Both the position numbers and the translations under genes were made by a program. From assembly GCF_011046245.1 (NCBI RefSeq), contig NZ_CP049244.1:682001-746000 (forward strand): 64,000 bases of DNA. The letters run 5' to 3'. Positions 16,403 to 25,149 of this stretch are shown here, one piece after another; positions within the stretch are counted from its first letter, which is position 1, and each line of letters opens with the position of its first letter. Source of the stretch: Allorhizobium pseudoryzae. Its GTDB lineage: Bacteria > Pseudomonadota > Alphaproteobacteria > Rhizobiales > Rhizobiaceae. The notes under the pieces were generated by a model. It did no database searches and was not told where the DNA came from. It was given only the letters and a program-made list of their open reading frames with translations.

Positions 16403-17256
16403 CACACGCTCACTCCCTCACCCTGTTTCAAAGCCAGCCGCAAGGCAGCCTGATCCACATCCTGTCCGGTAAACAGGCGGAACGCATCGACGCCCTGGAA
16501 GAAAAACAGCTCGTATCCGCTCATGATCGAGAGACCTGCCGCCTTGGCCGCCAGCAGGAACTCCGTATCCACCGGCGTATAAACGGCATCGAATGCCCAG
16601 CGCGCCCGCGTCAGGCCACTCGCCGGTACGGCGGACCCGGCATAACCGACCATGCCGAGCGGCGTGCAGTTGATCAGCCCATCGGCGCCTTCCACGGCGT
16701 CTTCCGCGGAGGATGCCACCTCGACGACCAGATCGGGTGCCGCCTGGCGCACGGCCACGGCAAGCCCCTCGGCCCGCGCCTGATCGCGATCAAAAAGGGT
16801 GAGATGACGACAACCGAGCTCAACCAGCCCGAAGGCGACCGCCTTGCCCACCCCGCCGGCGCCGATCATGGCCACACGACCGGGCACGGCATCATGGCCG
16901 AAGGCTGTGCGGAACCCAAGGACGAAGCCGGTGAAATCCGTGTTGAAGCCCTGCGGCGTGCCGGTCCCGAAGAGAACGGTATTGCAGGCTGCGATCTGCC
17001 GGATGGCGGGGTCCGCCACATCCAGCATGGAAACGACGCGTTCCTTGTAAGGATAGGTGACGTTGATGCCGGTAAAGCCTTCGGCGCCGCAGAAGGCAAA
17101 AACCTCTTCAAAGGTCTGGTTCCGCTGCGGCGGAACCAGACGCTCATAGGTGACGTCGAGGCCGCAGAGACGACCGGCGATTTCATGCAGGCGGGGCGAC
17201 TGCGATGCGGCGATGTTATCGCCAATCAGGCCCAGCCGAATTGTCTTTGCGGTCAT
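16402..17256 (-). CDS. Shikimate/quinate dehydrogenase (AroE family), probably catabolic
   Basis: A 284-residue enzyme interconverting shikimate and 3-dehydroshikimate with NAD(P). Substrate-binding residues are SQSPRLHE (Ser18, Ser20), NVTYPYKERV (catalytic Lys71) and FNTDFTGF (Asp107). The nucleotide loop is GAGGVGKAV (132-140), and LFDRDQAR after the second strand lacks the NADP-specific basic pair, which favours NAD. The neighbouring dehydratase and the TctABC importer indicate a degradative paralogue rather than the housekeeping aroE. It could also accept quinate. Confidence 0.88.
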   Translation of the reverse strand: MTAKTIRLGLIGDNIAASQSPRLHEIAGRLCGLDVTYERLVPPQRNQTFEEVFAFCGAEGFTGINVTYPYKERVVSMLDVADPAIRQIAACNTVLFGTGTPQGFNTDFTGFVLGFRTAFGHDAVPGRVAMIGAGGVGKAVAFGLVELGCRHLTLFDRDQARAEGLAVAVRQAAPDLVVEVASSAEDAVEGADGLINCTPLGMVGYAGSAVPASGLTRARWAFDAVYTPVDTEFLLAAKAAGLSIMSGYELFFFQGVDAFRLFTGQDVDQAALRLALKQGEGVSV

Positions 17257-17272
17257 CCTGGCAATCCCCGGC

Positions 17273-18793
17273 TCAGTTGGACTTGTTGGCGTCGACGGAT
17301 GTCGCAGCCGCTCCGAAGCGCCCCTTCCACCAGCGGGTCTGCGTCAAAAGAACGAAGACGATGATGGCAAGAAGCGTGGCCGACAGCGGGCTGGTGACGA
17401 TGCCGAGAGCAAAATCCGGCAGGCTGTCACGTTCGGAAATGATGGCGCGGCGCCAGTTGTCGTCCATCAGGCGGCTGAGGATGATGCCGAGGATGACCGG
17501 AGCCACCTGGTATCCGTAGAGCTTCATGAAGTAACCGAACACGCCGAAGCCGAGCATCCACCAGACATCTGCGACCGAGTTGTTGATCGAGTAGGCGCCG
17601 ACGACGCTGAGCAGCAGGATCAGCGGGAAGAGCACGGCCTTGGGGCACTCGATGATCTTCGTGAAGATGCGGATGCCGGTCAGGCCGAAGATCAGCATGA
17701 AGATATCGGCGAGAACGAGGTTGCCGACGGTGAACCAGAACATGTCCGGCTTTTCCAGAAGCAGCAGCGGTCCCGGGTTGAGGCCGTGGATGAACAGCGC
17801 GCCGATGATGACGGCGGTGACCGCATCGCCCGGAATGCCCAGCGTCAGCATGGGAATATAGGCCCCGCCGACGGCGGCATTGTTGGCGCTTTCCGGCGCG
17901 ATCAGGCCTTCCTTCGCACCCTGGCCGAAGGGCACTTCTGGGTTCTTGGTGATGCGCTTGGCGTGGTCATAGGCCATCAGCGCGGCGATATCCCCGCCGG
18001 TGCCGGGCAGTGCGCCGATGATGACGCCGATGCCGGAGGACTGCAGCGTGAGCGACAGGTGGCGCTTGATGTCACCCCAGAGCGGCACGATACGATCGAT
18101 CTTCTGCTTCACCGCCTGGGCGTTCAGATGATGGATCTGCAGCAGGGCCTCGGAGACGCCGAACATGCCGATCATCAGCGCGATGGAGGAAATGCCGTTC
18201 ATCAGCGAGACGGAGCCGAAGGTGAACCGCTGCTCGGCGGTCATGGGGTCAAGGCCGACGGTGCCGAGCAGGATGCCGAAGGCACCGGCAAAAACGCCCT
18301 TGGCCAGGCTTTCTCCGGAGAGCGCACCGACGAGCAGGATGCCCATCACGGCGATCAGCATGTAGTCGCGCGGCTGGAACTTGATGGCGAATTCGCTGAT
18401 CGTCGGGGCGGCGATGGCCAGCACGGCGATACCGACAAGGCCACCGATGAAGGACATCACGGTGGAGAGGCCGATCGCCTGCCCGGCCTCGCCCTTCTTC
18501 GCCATCGGGTACCCGTCGAGACTGGTGGCGATGGCCGCGGGTGCACCGGGAATATTAAGGAGAATGGCAGTTCTGGAACCACCATAGACGCCGCCCATGA
18601 AGATGCCGTTCATCAGCGCCAGCGCCGGGTTCACCTCCCAGCTGAAGGTGAAGGAGATCAGGATCGACACCGCCATGGTGACGGACAGGCCGGGAATGGC
18701 GCCGATATAGATACCGGCAAAGGCCCCGAGAGCGGTCAGAAACAGGAGGTCCGGCTGGATCCAGGACGAAACAAGGTAGGTCAAAGCGTCCAT
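17273..18793 (-). CDS. tctA: Tripartite tricarboxylate transporter large permease TctA
   Basis: A 506-residue inner-membrane permease with about 11-12 hydrophobic segments. The start ATG at 18793 opens with MDALTYLVSSWIQPD; the longer upstream frame overlaps tctB and is rejected. The family signature near the N-terminus is IPGLSVTMAVSILISFTF, followed by GGVYGGSRTAILLNIPGAPAA, and the inverted-repeat partner is IGALPGTGGDIAALMAYDHAK. It works with TctB and TctC in sodium- or proton-coupled uptake of a carboxylate. It lies 16 bp upstream of aroE on the minus strand, so cotranscription with the shikimate-pathway genes is likely. The likely cargo is shikimate, quinate or a relative (inference). 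Confidence 0.92.
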   Translation of the reverse strand: MDALTYLVSSWIQPDLLFLTALGAFAGIYIGAIPGLSVTMAVSILISFTFSWEVNPALALMNGIFMGGVYGGSRTAILLNIPGAPAAIATSLDGYPMAKKGEAGQAIGLSTVMSFIGGLVGIAVLAIAAPTISEFAIKFQPRDYMLIAVMGILLVGALSGESLAKGVFAGAFGILLGTVGLDPMTAEQRFTFGSVSLMNGISSIALMIGMFGVSEALLQIHHLNAQAVKQKIDRIVPLWGDIKRHLSLTLQSSGIGVIIGALPGTGGDIAALMAYDHAKRITKNPEVPFGQGAKEGLIAPESANNAAVGGAYIPMLTLGIPGDAVTAVIIGALFIHGLNPGPLLLLEKPDMFWFTVGNLVLADIFMLIFGLTGIRIFTKIIECPKAVLFPLILLLSVVGAYSINNSVADVWWMLGFGVFGYFMKLYGYQVAPVILGIILSRLMDDNWRRAIISERDSLPDFALGIVTSPLSATLLAIIVFVLLTQTRWWKGRFGAAATSVDANKSN

Positions 18794-18797
18794 GACG

Positions 18798-19319
18798 TCA
18801 GGTCCCCGTCGCAAAGAATGACTGGATCCAGGCAATGATGGCGCGCTCCGGGATCAAGCCTTCGGGCAGCACCACCTGGAACACCAGGCGAAACACCACA
18901 TACACGCAGATGATGGAAAGCAGCGACAGACCGAGTGCGCGCTTGAACCGACCGCCCTGAAGAAACGTGATTGCGGTCAAAAGGAAGAGGAAGGATGCCG
19001 GGATGAAGCCGAGCCAGTCGAGGATCAGACTGTAGACCAGGATCAGGCCGCAGAACACCACCACCGTTGCCGGCAGGATTTCTGCACGGAGCCGTTCCAG
19101 GACGGCTGCGGGAGCGGGCTTTCGCAAGGTCTTGACAAGGATGATGGCGAGCGAGACGACCATGATTGCAGACATGGCCATCGGAAAGGCTCCCGCCGAG
19201 CTCAGGGCGCTGAAGCCCGAGATCCCATAGGCCTGCCACAGAAGGACAAGGCTGCCGACAAGCAGGAAGATCGTGAAGACCACCTCGCCCGGCCGGCGTG
19301 TGGTTTGCTGTTCATGCAT
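18798..19319 (-). CDS. tctB: Tripartite tricarboxylate transporter small permease TctB
   Basis: A 173-residue membrane protein with four hydrophobic segments (about 13-35, 43-62, 85-105, 110-150). Size and topology fit TctB, which is poorly conserved in sequence. It lies four bases before tctA and after tctC in transcription order, the normal tctCBA arrangement. Confidence 0.85.
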   Translation of the reverse strand: MHEQQTTRRPGEVVFTIFLLVGSLVLLWQAYGISGFSALSSAGAFPMAMSAIMVVSLAIILVKTLRKPAPAAVLERLRAEILPATVVVFCGLILVYSLILDWLGFIPASFLFLLTAITFLQGGRFKRALGLSLLSIICVYVVFRLVFQVVLPEGLIPERAIIAWIQSFFATGT

Positions 19320-19400
19320 GAGATGCTCCCCCGGTCACGGGGCAGAAATCCATCGTGCCCGGAACCGTCAAATCAACGGGTTGATGCAGAATGAGAGGCG

Positions 19401-19430
19401 GCAACGGCCGGCATTCAAACCGGCCGTTGC
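19401..19430 (-). terminator. Intercistronic stem-loop between tctC and tctB
   Basis: Perfect 11-bp arms (GCAACGGCCGG / CCGGCCGTTGC) around an 8-nt loop, 13 bases beyond the tctC stop. No U-tract follows on the minus strand. It probably protects or over-represents tctC mRNA relative to tctBA. Confidence 0.6.
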
Positions 19431-19443
19431 GCTCAAAACCTCA

Positions 19444-20436
19444 TCAGGGCTTCGGAATGCCGAACTCTTCCGGCGACTTCTTGCCCATGCCGGCGTCGTA
19501 GACGATCCAGGAGGTCGTCGACTGCCACTTCTTGAGGAAGCTGTTGGCTTCATCGCCGGACACGTTCATCGACACGTAACCGCGGTCGGAAAGCAGCTTC
19601 TGGAAGGCTTCGTAGTTGGCGCCCTTCTTGAAGGCATCCACCAGCTTCGCCTTCACGTCGTCCGGGGTTTCGGACTTGACGAAGACGCCGAAGAAGGGGC
19701 CCCACGGCAGAAGGTTTTCGAACTGCGGATAGTCGGCCGTGATCGGGCGGGCTTCCGGCAGGACCGGGCTTGCCTGCTTGTCAAAGATGGCGAGCACCTT
19801 GATGCGACCGGCCTTCACGTGTTCGACGGCAGCGCCGAGCACAGCGGGCATGAACTCGACCGCGCCGCCCTGCATGGCGGTGAGCGCGGGGCCGTCACCA
19901 TCGAAGGGAACCGCAGTAACCTTGAAGTCCAGCTTGCTGGAGAGCATGGCGCCGACGACCGACGGCAGACCACCGGGGCCGGTCGACCCCATGCGCACCT
20001 TGCCGGGGTTCTTCTGAACATACTCCACCAGTTCCTTGAAGGTGTTGAAAGGAGCATCCTTGTTCGCGACGATGACCGGTACGCCGCGCGCCAGCACGTT
20101 GACCGGATAGAAGTTCGAATAGTCGAGGTTGGAAAGACCCATGACCTTGTAGAGCTGCGGGTTTTCCGCGCTCATCAGCAGGGTGTAGCCATCTGCCGGC
20201 TGCGTCGAGACGAACTGCGTGGCGATGACGCCGACGCCGCCGGTCTTGTTGGTCATCACGATCGACCGGCCGAGTTCCTTCTCGACATGCGGTGCGACCG
20301 AACGCATCACCAGATCGGTGCTGCCGCCGGCGCCCCACTGGATGACGCCCTGCAGATCCTGTTTCGGAAAGTCGTCCGCCATGGCGAAAGATGCGGCCAG
20401 GCTGAGGGCAACAGCCCCCACGAGTGTCTTCAGCAT
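19444..20436 (-). CDS. tctC: Tripartite tricarboxylate transporter substrate-binding protein TctC
   Basis: A 330-residue periplasmic binding protein. The start ATG at 20436 follows GGGAGGAGAACAAT. Signal peptide MLKTLVGAVALSLAASFAMA is cleaved before DDFPKQ. TctC hallmarks include QGVIQWGAGGSTDLVMRSVA, followed by the adjoining NKTGGVGVIATQFV loop, and FVSTQPADGYTLLMS. The conserved loops bind carboxylate oxygens through backbone and two water molecules. It is first in the tctCBA-aroE-quiC order, downstream of the LysR gene on the same strand. Confidence 0.93.
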   Translation of the reverse strand: MLKTLVGAVALSLAASFAMADDFPKQDLQGVIQWGAGGSTDLVMRSVAPHVEKELGRSIVMTNKTGGVGVIATQFVSTQPADGYTLLMSAENPQLYKVMGLSNLDYSNFYPVNVLARGVPVIVANKDAPFNTFKELVEYVQKNPGKVRMGSTGPGGLPSVVGAMLSSKLDFKVTAVPFDGDGPALTAMQGGAVEFMPAVLGAAVEHVKAGRIKVLAIFDKQASPVLPEARPITADYPQFENLLPWGPFFGVFVKSETPDDVKAKLVDAFKKGANYEAFQKLLSDRGYVSMNVSGDEANSFLKKWQSTTSWIVYDAGMGKKSPEEFGIPKP

Positions 20437-20475
20437 ATTGTTCTCCTCCCGTACCCCCGGGCTGTGGTGTTTGAG

Positions 20476-20504
20476 GTGGCTGCGGATCCTCCTCCGCATG
20501 CCAC
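20476..20504 (-). promoter_or_regulatory. Leader hairpin upstream of tctC
   Basis: Stem of 5 + 6 bp with a single-base bulge (GTGGC-TGCGGA / TCCGCA-T-GCCAC) around TCCTCC, 40-68 bp upstream of the tctC ATG. A second small palindrome, CCTGC-TTGT-GCAGG, is at 20509-20522. They may be a LysR-bound site, a weak lysR terminator or a leader structure. Confidence 0.35.
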
Positions 20505-20577
20505 AGATCCTGCTTGTGCAGGTATGGTTATCTTTTTCCATTCCTTGACATAACGCAAATACCATTTTGAGCATGGA

Positions 20578-21501
20578 TCATGCCGAAATGTTATGAATGA
20601 TCTGTCTGTTCATGTGATCCTCCATCAGACCTCTCAAGAGCTTCACAAACCGCTCCGCATAACTCGAAAGCGCTGCATCTGCACGGTAGGCGACGTATGT
20701 CTGGAAGGTCGTTTCTTCTTCGATGGGAATGATTGCAAGGCTGCCGGAGCCGATTTCGGCGACCGTAAAGGCGTCCAGCACCGCAATCCCCAGATTATGT
20801 TCCACCAGCCGACAGACGGTCGTGCCGAATCGGGCGCGGATCGCGATGTCGTAAGCCAGGTTCTGCCGGGCAAAGATGTCCGCCATGATCGCACCGTACG
20901 GATCTTTCGGATCGATGCCGATCAGGGGATATTGGATGATGTCGCGGGCCGAGATGCTCTTGAGCGCCGCAATCGGGTGGTTGGCCGCCGCGATACAGAC
21001 GAGCCGCCCGCGTGCCAGCGGTTCGAACACGATGGAGGGATGGTCGAGGCGATAGCTCATCACCACGACCTCGCCCTTGTTGAGAAGCAGGTAATCGATG
21101 GCCTCTTCGATCTTCAGGATCTCGAAGTTCAGCTTGATCTGCGGATAGTGATTGAACAGCTTGGCGACGGCGCGCGGCACCATGACATTGGCAATGCTGG
21201 GGACCGATCCGAGCGACAGTTCCACGTCGCGACCCCGTTCCAGCTGCGCAATCGAAAACTGCAGCTGATCGATCTTGCGGTGGACTTCCTCGATCTGCAC
21301 GAAGACATCGCGGGCTTCCGCGGTAGGCACGTAGCGGCCGCCCTTCTTCACGAAGAGCTTGATCCCGAGCGATCCCTCGATGTGCTTGACGGTGCGGCTG
21401 ACCCCCGGCTGCGCCACGTTCATCAGCCTCGCCGCGCCGGCAATCGTGCCGGCCACCATGATCGCCCGGATCACCTCAATCTGTCGCAAGGTCAGTGACA
21501 C
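20578..21501 (-). CDS. LysR family transcriptional regulator
   Basis: A 307-residue regulator if started at GTG 21501, which has GGGAGGAGAGAGA nine bases ahead; an ATG at 21528 would add nine residues (MRRFGRRES). The winged-helix domain (about 3-62) contains SLTLRQIEVIRAIMVAGTIA and the recognition segment NVAQPGVSRTVKHIE. The effector domain (about 90-290) has the two-lobed PBP fold with ELSLGSVPSIANVMVPRAV. It precedes tctC on the same strand, so it probably activates the tct-aroE-quiC genes in response to shikimate, dehydroshikimate or protocatechuate (inference from context). Confidence 0.87.
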   Translation of the reverse strand: MSLTLRQIEVIRAIMVAGTIAGAARLMNVAQPGVSRTVKHIEGSLGIKLFVKKGGRYVPTAEARDVFVQIEEVHRKIDQLQFSIAQLERGRDVELSLGSVPSIANVMVPRAVAKLFNHYPQIKLNFEILKIEEAIDYLLLNKGEVVVMSYRLDHPSIVFEPLARGRLVCIAAANHPIAALKSISARDIIQYPLIGIDPKDPYGAIMADIFARQNLAYDIAIRARFGTTVCRLVEHNLGIAVLDAFTVAEIGSGSLAIIPIEEETTFQTYVAYRADAALSSYAERFVKLLRGLMEDHMNRQIIHNISA

Positions 21502-21803
21502 GCTCTCTCTCCTCCCGAAACGACGCATCCCCTCTCCGCGCCATCAGCGCCGGTTTACAGGAGTGTGGCGGGATTGAACAGAAACATGCCTGGCAGCAGA
21601 CCCCTCTGATAGCGGTTGGAGAACCATCCCGAAGAGCTTTCCGTCCCAACCCGCGATCGAGGTCTCGACATCGAGCCGCGTGACCGCATGCCGCGTCTGG
21701 TTGTCCTAAACATGAATTTCATGGTATTGATTTAATCTGCTCCGCCAAACATCGAGAGGCTCCGGTCCTGCGGACGTTTCTCGACACCCGGGACCCGCCT
21801 GCC
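21502..21803. other. 302-bp divergent intergenic region between lysR- and araC-type genes
   Basis: No coding sequence was recognised. The one clear element is a 13-bp palindrome, CATGAA-T-TTCATG at 21711-21723, within an AT-rich patch (21705-21735) that could hold the promoter of the AraC gene. Confidence 0.5.
21711..21723. promoter_or_regulatory. 13-bp palindrome upstream of the AraC gene
   Basis: CATGAATTTCATG, perfect 6-bp arms around one base, about 80-110 bp upstream of the possible AraC starts, in the only AT-rich part of the gap. Confidence 0.35.
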
Positions 21804-22694
21804 TTGACCTACCTGCATTCGATGATCTGCCACACCGAAGGTATCCGTGCCGTGCGGCCGCCGATATGGCGGGGACTGGACGGCGCCGTTGGCGTTTACT
21901 GGGAAGCGACGGGCCATACGGGTGCGCAGGGTTATTACCTTTCGCCGGATCCCCGCATCATGATTTTCTTCAACGAGGTGTCCGAGCAGATCCGCCTCAC
22001 GAATGAGGAAAGCGCGCCAGCCCCTCGGTACCGGCCGATGACACGCGCGCTCTACGTGCCAGCGGGCGTCCCGATGTGGACCAGTTTCACCGCCATGCAC
22101 CGGTTTTCGCATCTAGACCTGCATATGCACTCGGAAAAGCTGGTGCGGCTGCTTTCACCTTCGATCGGACGCTCGACGGTGCTTTCGGCCCTGCGCCATC
22201 CGGTGGAAGTCGAAGCGTCACGCTCCACGCAAATGCTGGCGACACTTCTGGTGGAGGAACTGGAACAACCCGCGCGACATCCCGCCCATGCCGAACATCT
22301 GGTCGCCAGCATCGCCACGGGGCTGCTCGACTTCAAAGGCAGCCAGGAAAGAGCCTCCGGGCGCCTCACTCAGGCACAGATGAACCGGCTCAACGCACTT
22401 GTCGCGTCGCGCGCCGATTGCCGCGTCAGCCTTCCTGACATGGCGGCCTGCGTTGGCCTGTCGGAGAGCTGGTTTGCCTTCGCCTTCAAGCAGACGACAG
22501 GCAAGACGCCGCTGCAATGGCAGATGGCTCGTCGTCTCGAACTCTGCCAGGACCTGCTGCGCTCGACAAACCTCAGCATTGCCCAGATTGCCGCGCAGAT
22601 GGGCTTTTCGGATCAGGCCCATTTCACCAAATCCTTCCGGCAGGTGGTTGGCCAGACACCCGCCGCCTGGCGGCGGATGTCTGCTGCGCCTTGA
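21804..22694 (+). CDS. AraC family transcriptional regulator
   Basis: About 290-296 residues. The start is uncertain: TTG at 21804 or ATG at 21822 (MICHTEGIRAV), neither with a clear ribosome site. The C-terminal AraC domain (about 190-290) has both helix-turn-helix units: SLPDMAACVGLSESWFAFAF with the following KQTTGKTPLQW, and LSIAQIAAQMGFSDQAHFTK with the following SFRQVVGQTPAAWRR. The N-terminal part is a poorly conserved effector region. It converges with the TonB receptor gene (20 bp) and is near the iron-uptake genes. AraC-type regulators of siderophore receptors (PchR/AlcR type) commonly use the ferric siderophore as effector; that role is inferred. Confidence 0.85.
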   Translation: MTYLHSMICHTEGIRAVRPPIWRGLDGAVGVYWEATGHTGAQGYYLSPDPRIMIFFNEVSEQIRLTNEESAPAPRYRPMTRALYVPAGVPMWTSFTAMHRFSHLDLHMHSEKLVRLLSPSIGRSTVLSALRHPVEVEASRSTQMLATLLVEELEQPARHPAHAEHLVASIATGLLDFKGSQERASGRLTQAQMNRLNALVASRADCRVSLPDMAACVGLSESWFAFAFKQTTGKTPLQWQMARRLELCQDLLRSTNLSIAQIAAQMGFSDQAHFTKSFRQVVGQTPAAWRRMSAAP

Positions 22695-22713
22695 TGGGGG
22701 CAACGCAGATGTT

Positions 22714-24837
22714 CTACCAGGTCTGGCGCAGGGTCAGGCTGAAGGTTCGGCCGGGATTGTAGAAGTTCGCGCCGAAGCCGCCATAATCCAGGTGCTTTTC
22801 ATCGAACAGGTTGGCGACATTGAACTCGAGCGACGTGTTCTGTGCCAGCTTGTAGGTGGCCGCCGCATCAAAGACGACGTGGCCGCCCGTGGACAGCGTA
22901 TTGGCGTCATCGAAATAATAGGATGAGGAATAGCGCCCGCCGAGGCTGAAGGTCATGTCGCCGCGCTTTCCATCGCCGGGAAGCGAGTACGTCGCCCAAA
23001 GAGACGCAATGTGGTGCGGAACGAAGGCGAGTTCATTGCCTTCATTGCCCTGCGTGCCGTTCTCGACAATCTTGGACGAGAGATAGGAGTAGGCCGCGGT
23101 GAGGCTCCAGTTCTCGTTGATTTCTGCCTTGGCTTCCAGATCGACCCCGCGGACACGCACTTCGCCGATGGCCGATTGCAGGTTGGTCACCGGATCGGTG
23201 CGCGTGATATTGGTCTTTGTCAGGTCGTAGACGGCCGCACTGAACAGCGCCGGAAACTCCAGGGGTTGGTACTTGACGCCCACCTCGTACTGCTGCCCGC
23301 GCTCCGGCTCGACGTTGATCGAGGAGGGCACGGCAGATTCCGAGTAGCTGGCATAGGTGGCGAATTCCTCCGTCCAGCGGTAGGTGAGACCAAGCCGGCT
23401 GGTGAGTTCGCTGACATCGCCCTGGGTGCGCACGCCAGACAGCATGTTGGTCTGCTCGGTGTCCAGCCAGTCGTTGCGCAGGCTCCCCGACAGGATCAGT
23501 TTGTCGGCGAAGGTGAGATCCTGCTGGACGTAGACGGCCTTCGTATCCTGGTCGGTCTTCAGGCTCTGGTAGAGCGGCACCGCGGCCGGACGGCCCGTAT
23601 AGACGGGGCGGAGCCAGTCGATGCCGGGTGCCGCGCCGAAATAGCTCTTGTTGTCGGTTTTCGTCCGGTAATAGGTAAAGCCGACGAGGCTGCGGCTGTC
23701 GACCGTATCGAAGCTCGTATCATATTGCAGATGCGTATCGACCGCGACGTTTTCGACCGACTGGTCATTGCCGAAATAGGACCGGCTGGCCGTGGTCGAG
23801 CCGTTGGTCGGGGTCGAGGAGATGTAGGCGTAGCCGAAATCGCTGTTGGTCTTGCTGTAACGCGCGTTTGCCCCCAGCGTCAGTCCGGAGCCGAAATCGT
23901 GGTCGAGCATGACGCTGACGGAATTGCGATTCGTGCCGCGGTAGTTGTAATCCGGTTCGCCGAAGAAGCGGCTGCGATCGAAATTGGTGCCGAGCGGATG
24001 CCCGCCGCTACCTGGCACGCCATCCTTGTTCAGGTGATCATAGACGATGCTGAGACTGGTCATGTCGGTCGGGCGCCAGGTGAGGCCACCCATGAGGAAT
24101 TTCTCGTCGTCGCGGGAATAGTCGTACTCCGCATCCGATTTCCGGGCCTTGGCCGTCAATCGGTAGGACAGCGTGTCGTCTTCGGTGATGTTGTCGCCGA
24201 AATCGACGCCGGTTTCGGCGCGATTGTAGGAACCGCCGCTGACAAATGCCTCGCCGAACCGCTCACTCTTCGGCGTCTTCGTCACAAAGTTGACGGACCC
24301 TCCGGGATCGGAAACACCGAAGGTGGTCGAGCTTGCCCCCTTCAGCACTTCCACGCGCTCATAAGCATAGGCCTCCTCACGGATGCCGCCGAAGGGGTCG
24401 CCGATCATCAGCCCGTCGCGATAGACATAGGCATCGAAGCCGCGGATCTTGAAATAGTCGAACCGGTCATCGGAGCCGTAAAAATCGGTGGAGACACCGG
24501 CGGTATAACGCAGGACTTCCTCGACGGACGAAGCATTGCGCTGCTGCATTTCCTTGGCGGTGATGACGGAGACGGAGGCCGGCGTATCGAGGATCGCCGT
24601 CGGGATCTTGCTTGCGCCTGTGGTCGTGGTCGCGACGATCGAGCGGGAATCGTTGTCGGTTCCGCCTTGCGCGCCCTGGACCGTGATGCGCTCCAGCACG
24701 GTGCCTTCGCCCGTCCCGTCATCCTGCGCAAAGGCCGTGAGAGGTTGGAGGGCGACAAGAGCCGTACATCCCAGCAGCAATGCAGCGCGGCCCCTGCCCC
24801 ATGGGCTGGTCTTGTCCAAACGTTCGATGTGCATCAT
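22714..24837 (-). CDS. TonB-dependent siderophore receptor
   Basis: A 707-residue outer-membrane receptor. The leader has a hydrophobic core GRAALLLGCTALVALQPLTA ending FAQ-DD. A TonB-box-like VLERITVQG lies at about 48-56. The plug domain (about 75-190) has the typical VSVITAKEMQQRNASSVEEV opening, FKIRGFDAYVYRDGL and VEVLKGASSTTFGVSDPGG broken across the loop. The remainder is a 22-strand barrel ending in the aromatic residue Trp (TFSLTLRQTW) required for assembly. It resembles the FoxA/FhuA/ferrichrome-ferrioxamine group. It is divergent from the ABC importer gene across a 312-bp control region. Confidence 0.93.
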   Translation of the reverse strand: MMHIERLDKTSPWGRGRAALLLGCTALVALQPLTAFAQDDGTGEGTVLERITVQGAQGGTDNDSRSIVATTTTGASKIPTAILDTPASVSVITAKEMQQRNASSVEEVLRYTAGVSTDFYGSDDRFDYFKIRGFDAYVYRDGLMIGDPFGGIREEAYAYERVEVLKGASSTTFGVSDPGGSVNFVTKTPKSERFGEAFVSGGSYNRAETGVDFGDNITEDDTLSYRLTAKARKSDAEYDYSRDDEKFLMGGLTWRPTDMTSLSIVYDHLNKDGVPGSGGHPLGTNFDRSRFFGEPDYNYRGTNRNSVSVMLDHDFGSGLTLGANARYSKTNSDFGYAYISSTPTNGSTTASRSYFGNDQSVENVAVDTHLQYDTSFDTVDSRSLVGFTYYRTKTDNKSYFGAAPGIDWLRPVYTGRPAAVPLYQSLKTDQDTKAVYVQQDLTFADKLILSGSLRNDWLDTEQTNMLSGVRTQGDVSELTSRLGLTYRWTEEFATYASYSESAVPSSINVEPERGQQYEVGVKYQPLEFPALFSAAVYDLTKTNITRTDPVTNLQSAIGEVRVRGVDLEAKAEINENWSLTAAYSYLSSKIVENGTQGNEGNELAFVPHHIASLWATYSLPGDGKRGDMTFSLGGRYSSSYYFDDANTLSTGGHVVFDAAATYKLAQNTSLEFNVANLFDEKHLDYGGFGANFYNPGRTFSLTLRQTW

Positions 24838-25082
24838 TCAGATTCCGGAATTTGAGCCGCCTTCCCTGCAGACGACTGTGCAAAGATGTCAGGAATGGCA
24901 GGAGCCAAATACGCGTCAGACCGCCGCAAACCCGCTCGTCCCACGCTTGCCGATGATGGATCGCCGGCCCCCGATATCCCTGGTTCTCGGTTAACTTGAT
25001 ATCAGCGCTCCAGTATTGTAGGAATTCCTGGTTTTGAAAGAAACCACGGAAACTTCATGATCCCTCGCTCCGCCCAAGCGGT

Positions 25083-25100
25083 TTGGCGTTGACGCGCCAA
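25083..25100. promoter_or_regulatory. Inverted repeat upstream of the siderophore ABC operon
   Basis: TTGGCG-TTGACG-CGCCAA, perfect 6-bp arms and 6-nt spacer, 50-67 bp upstream of the binding-protein ATG. The spacer is itself a -35-like TTGACG. It could be an operator overlapping the promoter. Confidence 0.4.
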
Positions 25101-25108
25101 CGTGAACC

Positions 25109-25123
25109 TGAAAGTTCAAGTCA
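25109..25123. promoter_or_regulatory. IRO-box-like site (TGA-N9-TCA)
   Basis: TGAAAGTTCAAGTCA fits the TGA-N9-TCA pattern described for iron-responsive operons of Rhizobium controlled by RirA. It lies 27-41 bp upstream of the start codon, where a repressor would block transcription. Only six bases are fixed, so a chance match is possible. A second imperfect palindrome, TGAAC-N6-GTTCA (25103-25118), overlaps it. Confidence 0.45.
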
Positions 25124-25149
25124 ACTTAAATTGCTGAGAGGATCTGCCC

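Larger units (their letters stand above)
24838..25149. other. 312-bp divergent iron-uptake control region
   Basis: No coding sequence was recognised. It lies between the TonB receptor and the siderophore ABC operon. Near the ABC side it holds an inverted repeat (25083-25100) and an IRO-box-like TGA-N9-TCA site (25109-25123). An 8-bp palindrome TGATATCA lies near the centre. Confidence 0.55.

Noticed and set aside
13811..16453. 880-codon open frame on the plus strand across the response regulator and the quiC-like gene
   Set aside because: It is out of frame with one real gene and antisense to the other, both of which have clear motifs.
25083..25149. Riboswitch ahead of the siderophore SBP gene
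   Set aside because: Only one small hairpin is visible in the short leader; no known riboswitch core was recognised.
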